DNA of 64,000 nucleotides from Alphaproteobacteria bacterium (GTDB lineage Bacteria > Pseudomonadota > Alphaproteobacteria > Rickettsiales > JADKJE01): positions 1 through 64,000 of the forward strand of contig JADKJE010000005.1 of the NCBI GenBank assembly GCA_016722515.1. The letters are read 5' to 3'. Position numbers and translations under genes: made by a program. Of the stretch, positions 63,394 to 64,000 are shown in pieces (position 1 is the first letter of the stretch; each line of letters opens with the position of its first letter). A model generated the notes under the pieces. That model searched no databases. It worked only from the letters and a program-made list of their open reading frames with translations, and was not told where the DNA came from.

Positions 63394-64000
63394 TTAGCCT
63401 GCCTCCTCAGCATTTTGAATCTGTTGTGTCTTAGGACGAATGCGAATATATAATTTGCCTGGGATACGTAAGTCAACACTTGTTACAGGATGTTTATCAA
63501 GTTTTTGATGATAGTAAATATCAATGAGACGTCGCCACGATTCCTCGACATTCGCTTCGGGTAATTTTACTTCTATTCCATTGGTTAAACGAATATTCCA
63601 TCGACGATTAGAAACCCAGATTGCCGAATGAACCATCGCACTAAATGTTGGATCAATGGATAAAAGAGAAAATAATTCTGAAGCATGTTTAGGCGCATCT
63701 TCACCCACTAACATCAATAAATCAGCATACGCATCAATATTGGGTTCAGGGATAATATCACCTTTTTTGTCTACTAGAATAAGTTTTTGTTGGTGCTGCC
63801 AAACGGCCATAGGCGTACGTTCCGTAATATGGACATGCAATGTATGCGGGAATTGCCGTTCAATGGTTGCATGATCAACCCAATAAAAATGTTCAATCTC
63901 GGACTGGATGTCTTTAAGTGATAAGCTAAGTAAAGGGGAACCTTTGGGGGTGTTAATAATTTTATGGATTGTTTGTGGTTTAATATGATGTAGGCCATCT
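63394..64000 (-). CDS. ftsQ: Cell division protein FtsQ, partial (5' end beyond window)
   Basis: The minus-strand frame stays open to the window edge, giving at least 202 codons and the stop at 63394. The POTRA domain is visible upstream of the first internal Met: INTPKGSPLLSLSLKDIQSE, then WVDHATIERQFPHTLHVHIT, and ERTPMAVWQHQQKLILVDKK. The later FtsQ beta domain ends in KLYIRIRPKT. It is a bitopic inner-membrane protein that recruits FtsB/FtsL to the septum. The N-terminal membrane anchor lies outside the window. The gene order ftsQ-ftsA-ftsZ is the conserved dcw order. Confidence 0.93.
   Translation of the reverse strand, partial: DGLHHIKPQTIHKIINTPKGSPLLSLSLKDIQSEIEHFYWVDHATIERQFPHTLHVHITERTPMAVWQHQQKLILVDKKGDIIPEPNIDAYADLLMLVGEDAPKHASELFSLLSIDPTFSAMVHSAIWVSNRRWNIRLTNGIEVKLPEANVEESWRRLIDIYYHQKLDKHPVTSVDLRIPGKLYIRIRPKTQQIQNAEEAG

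Noticed and set aside
1..64000. CRISPR array, prophage or integrase-attachment site
   Set aside because: No regularly spaced direct repeats, phage structural genes or integrase were seen. The 11-bp and 19-bp tandem repeats are too short and unspaced for CRISPR.

Overview
The window looks like the chromosome of an alphaproteobacterium, most likely a host-associated lineage of the Rickettsiales/Holosporales kind. Support comes from a DUF4167 protein next to prmC-prfA-hisS, a ftsQ-ftsA-ftsZ cluster with an alphaproteobacterial FtsZ tail, a complete Mrp-type antiporter operon, an electron-transfer flavoprotein-ubiquinone oxidoreductase, and a moderate A+T bias. Both tRNA genes encode their CCA end. 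The genus cannot be named from this sequence alone.

Layout. (1) 1-4.6 kb: a small unknown gene, tRNA-Ser(GCU), then a minus-strand translation cluster running hisS, prfA, prmC, DUF4167. (2) 4.9-14.7 kb: an accessory island of two large plus-strand genes. One is a 1040-residue helical protein with a basic patch. The other is a 2072-residue protein that combines leucine-rich repeats, a papain/YopT-like Cys-His-Asp signature and two canonical AAA+ ATPase modules. (3) 14.7-23.7 kb: housekeeping genes, including a PolB-like 3'-5' exonuclease, a BepA-like metalloprotease, a DsbA-like oxidoreductase, ispE, ETF-QO, a GST, ffh and an orphan pseudopilin. (4) 23.9-30.4 kb: a tripartite efflux locus with tolC divergent from marR-adaptor-RND permease. 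It carries two near-identical palindromic sites, one on each side of the intergenic region. (5) 30.6-38.6 kb: a remnant of a DUF4143-type ATPase, then the minus-strand Mrp operon E-F-G-DUF4040-B-C-D-D-(small)-D. (6) 38.8-40.7 kb: an RluA-family pseudouridine synthase, pncC/cinA and pgpA. (7) 40.8-56.5 kb: one long plus-strand expression block, rpsL-rpsG-fusA-tuf-tRNA-Trp-secE-nusG-rplK-rplA-rplJ-rplL-rpoB-rpoC, closed by a strong terminator. rpoB is split by an apparent one-base deletion. (8) 56.5-59.6 kb: a decayed region with homopolymer tracts, a broken IS30 element with recognisable terminal repeats, and a two-repeat protein gene that seems to have lost its 5' end. (9) 59.8-64 kb: DUF3108 protein, ftsZ, ftsA and the partial ftsQ on the minus strand.

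The most unusual content is the 2072-residue LRR/protease-like/AAA+ protein and its neighbour, a candidate host-interaction pair that I cannot assign to a described system. Other items worth checking are the rpoB frameshift (essential gene, so sequencing error or a real event), a second frameshifted small gene near 21.3 kb, the junction of the str genes with the rpoBC block through tuf, and the paired operator sites of the efflux locus.
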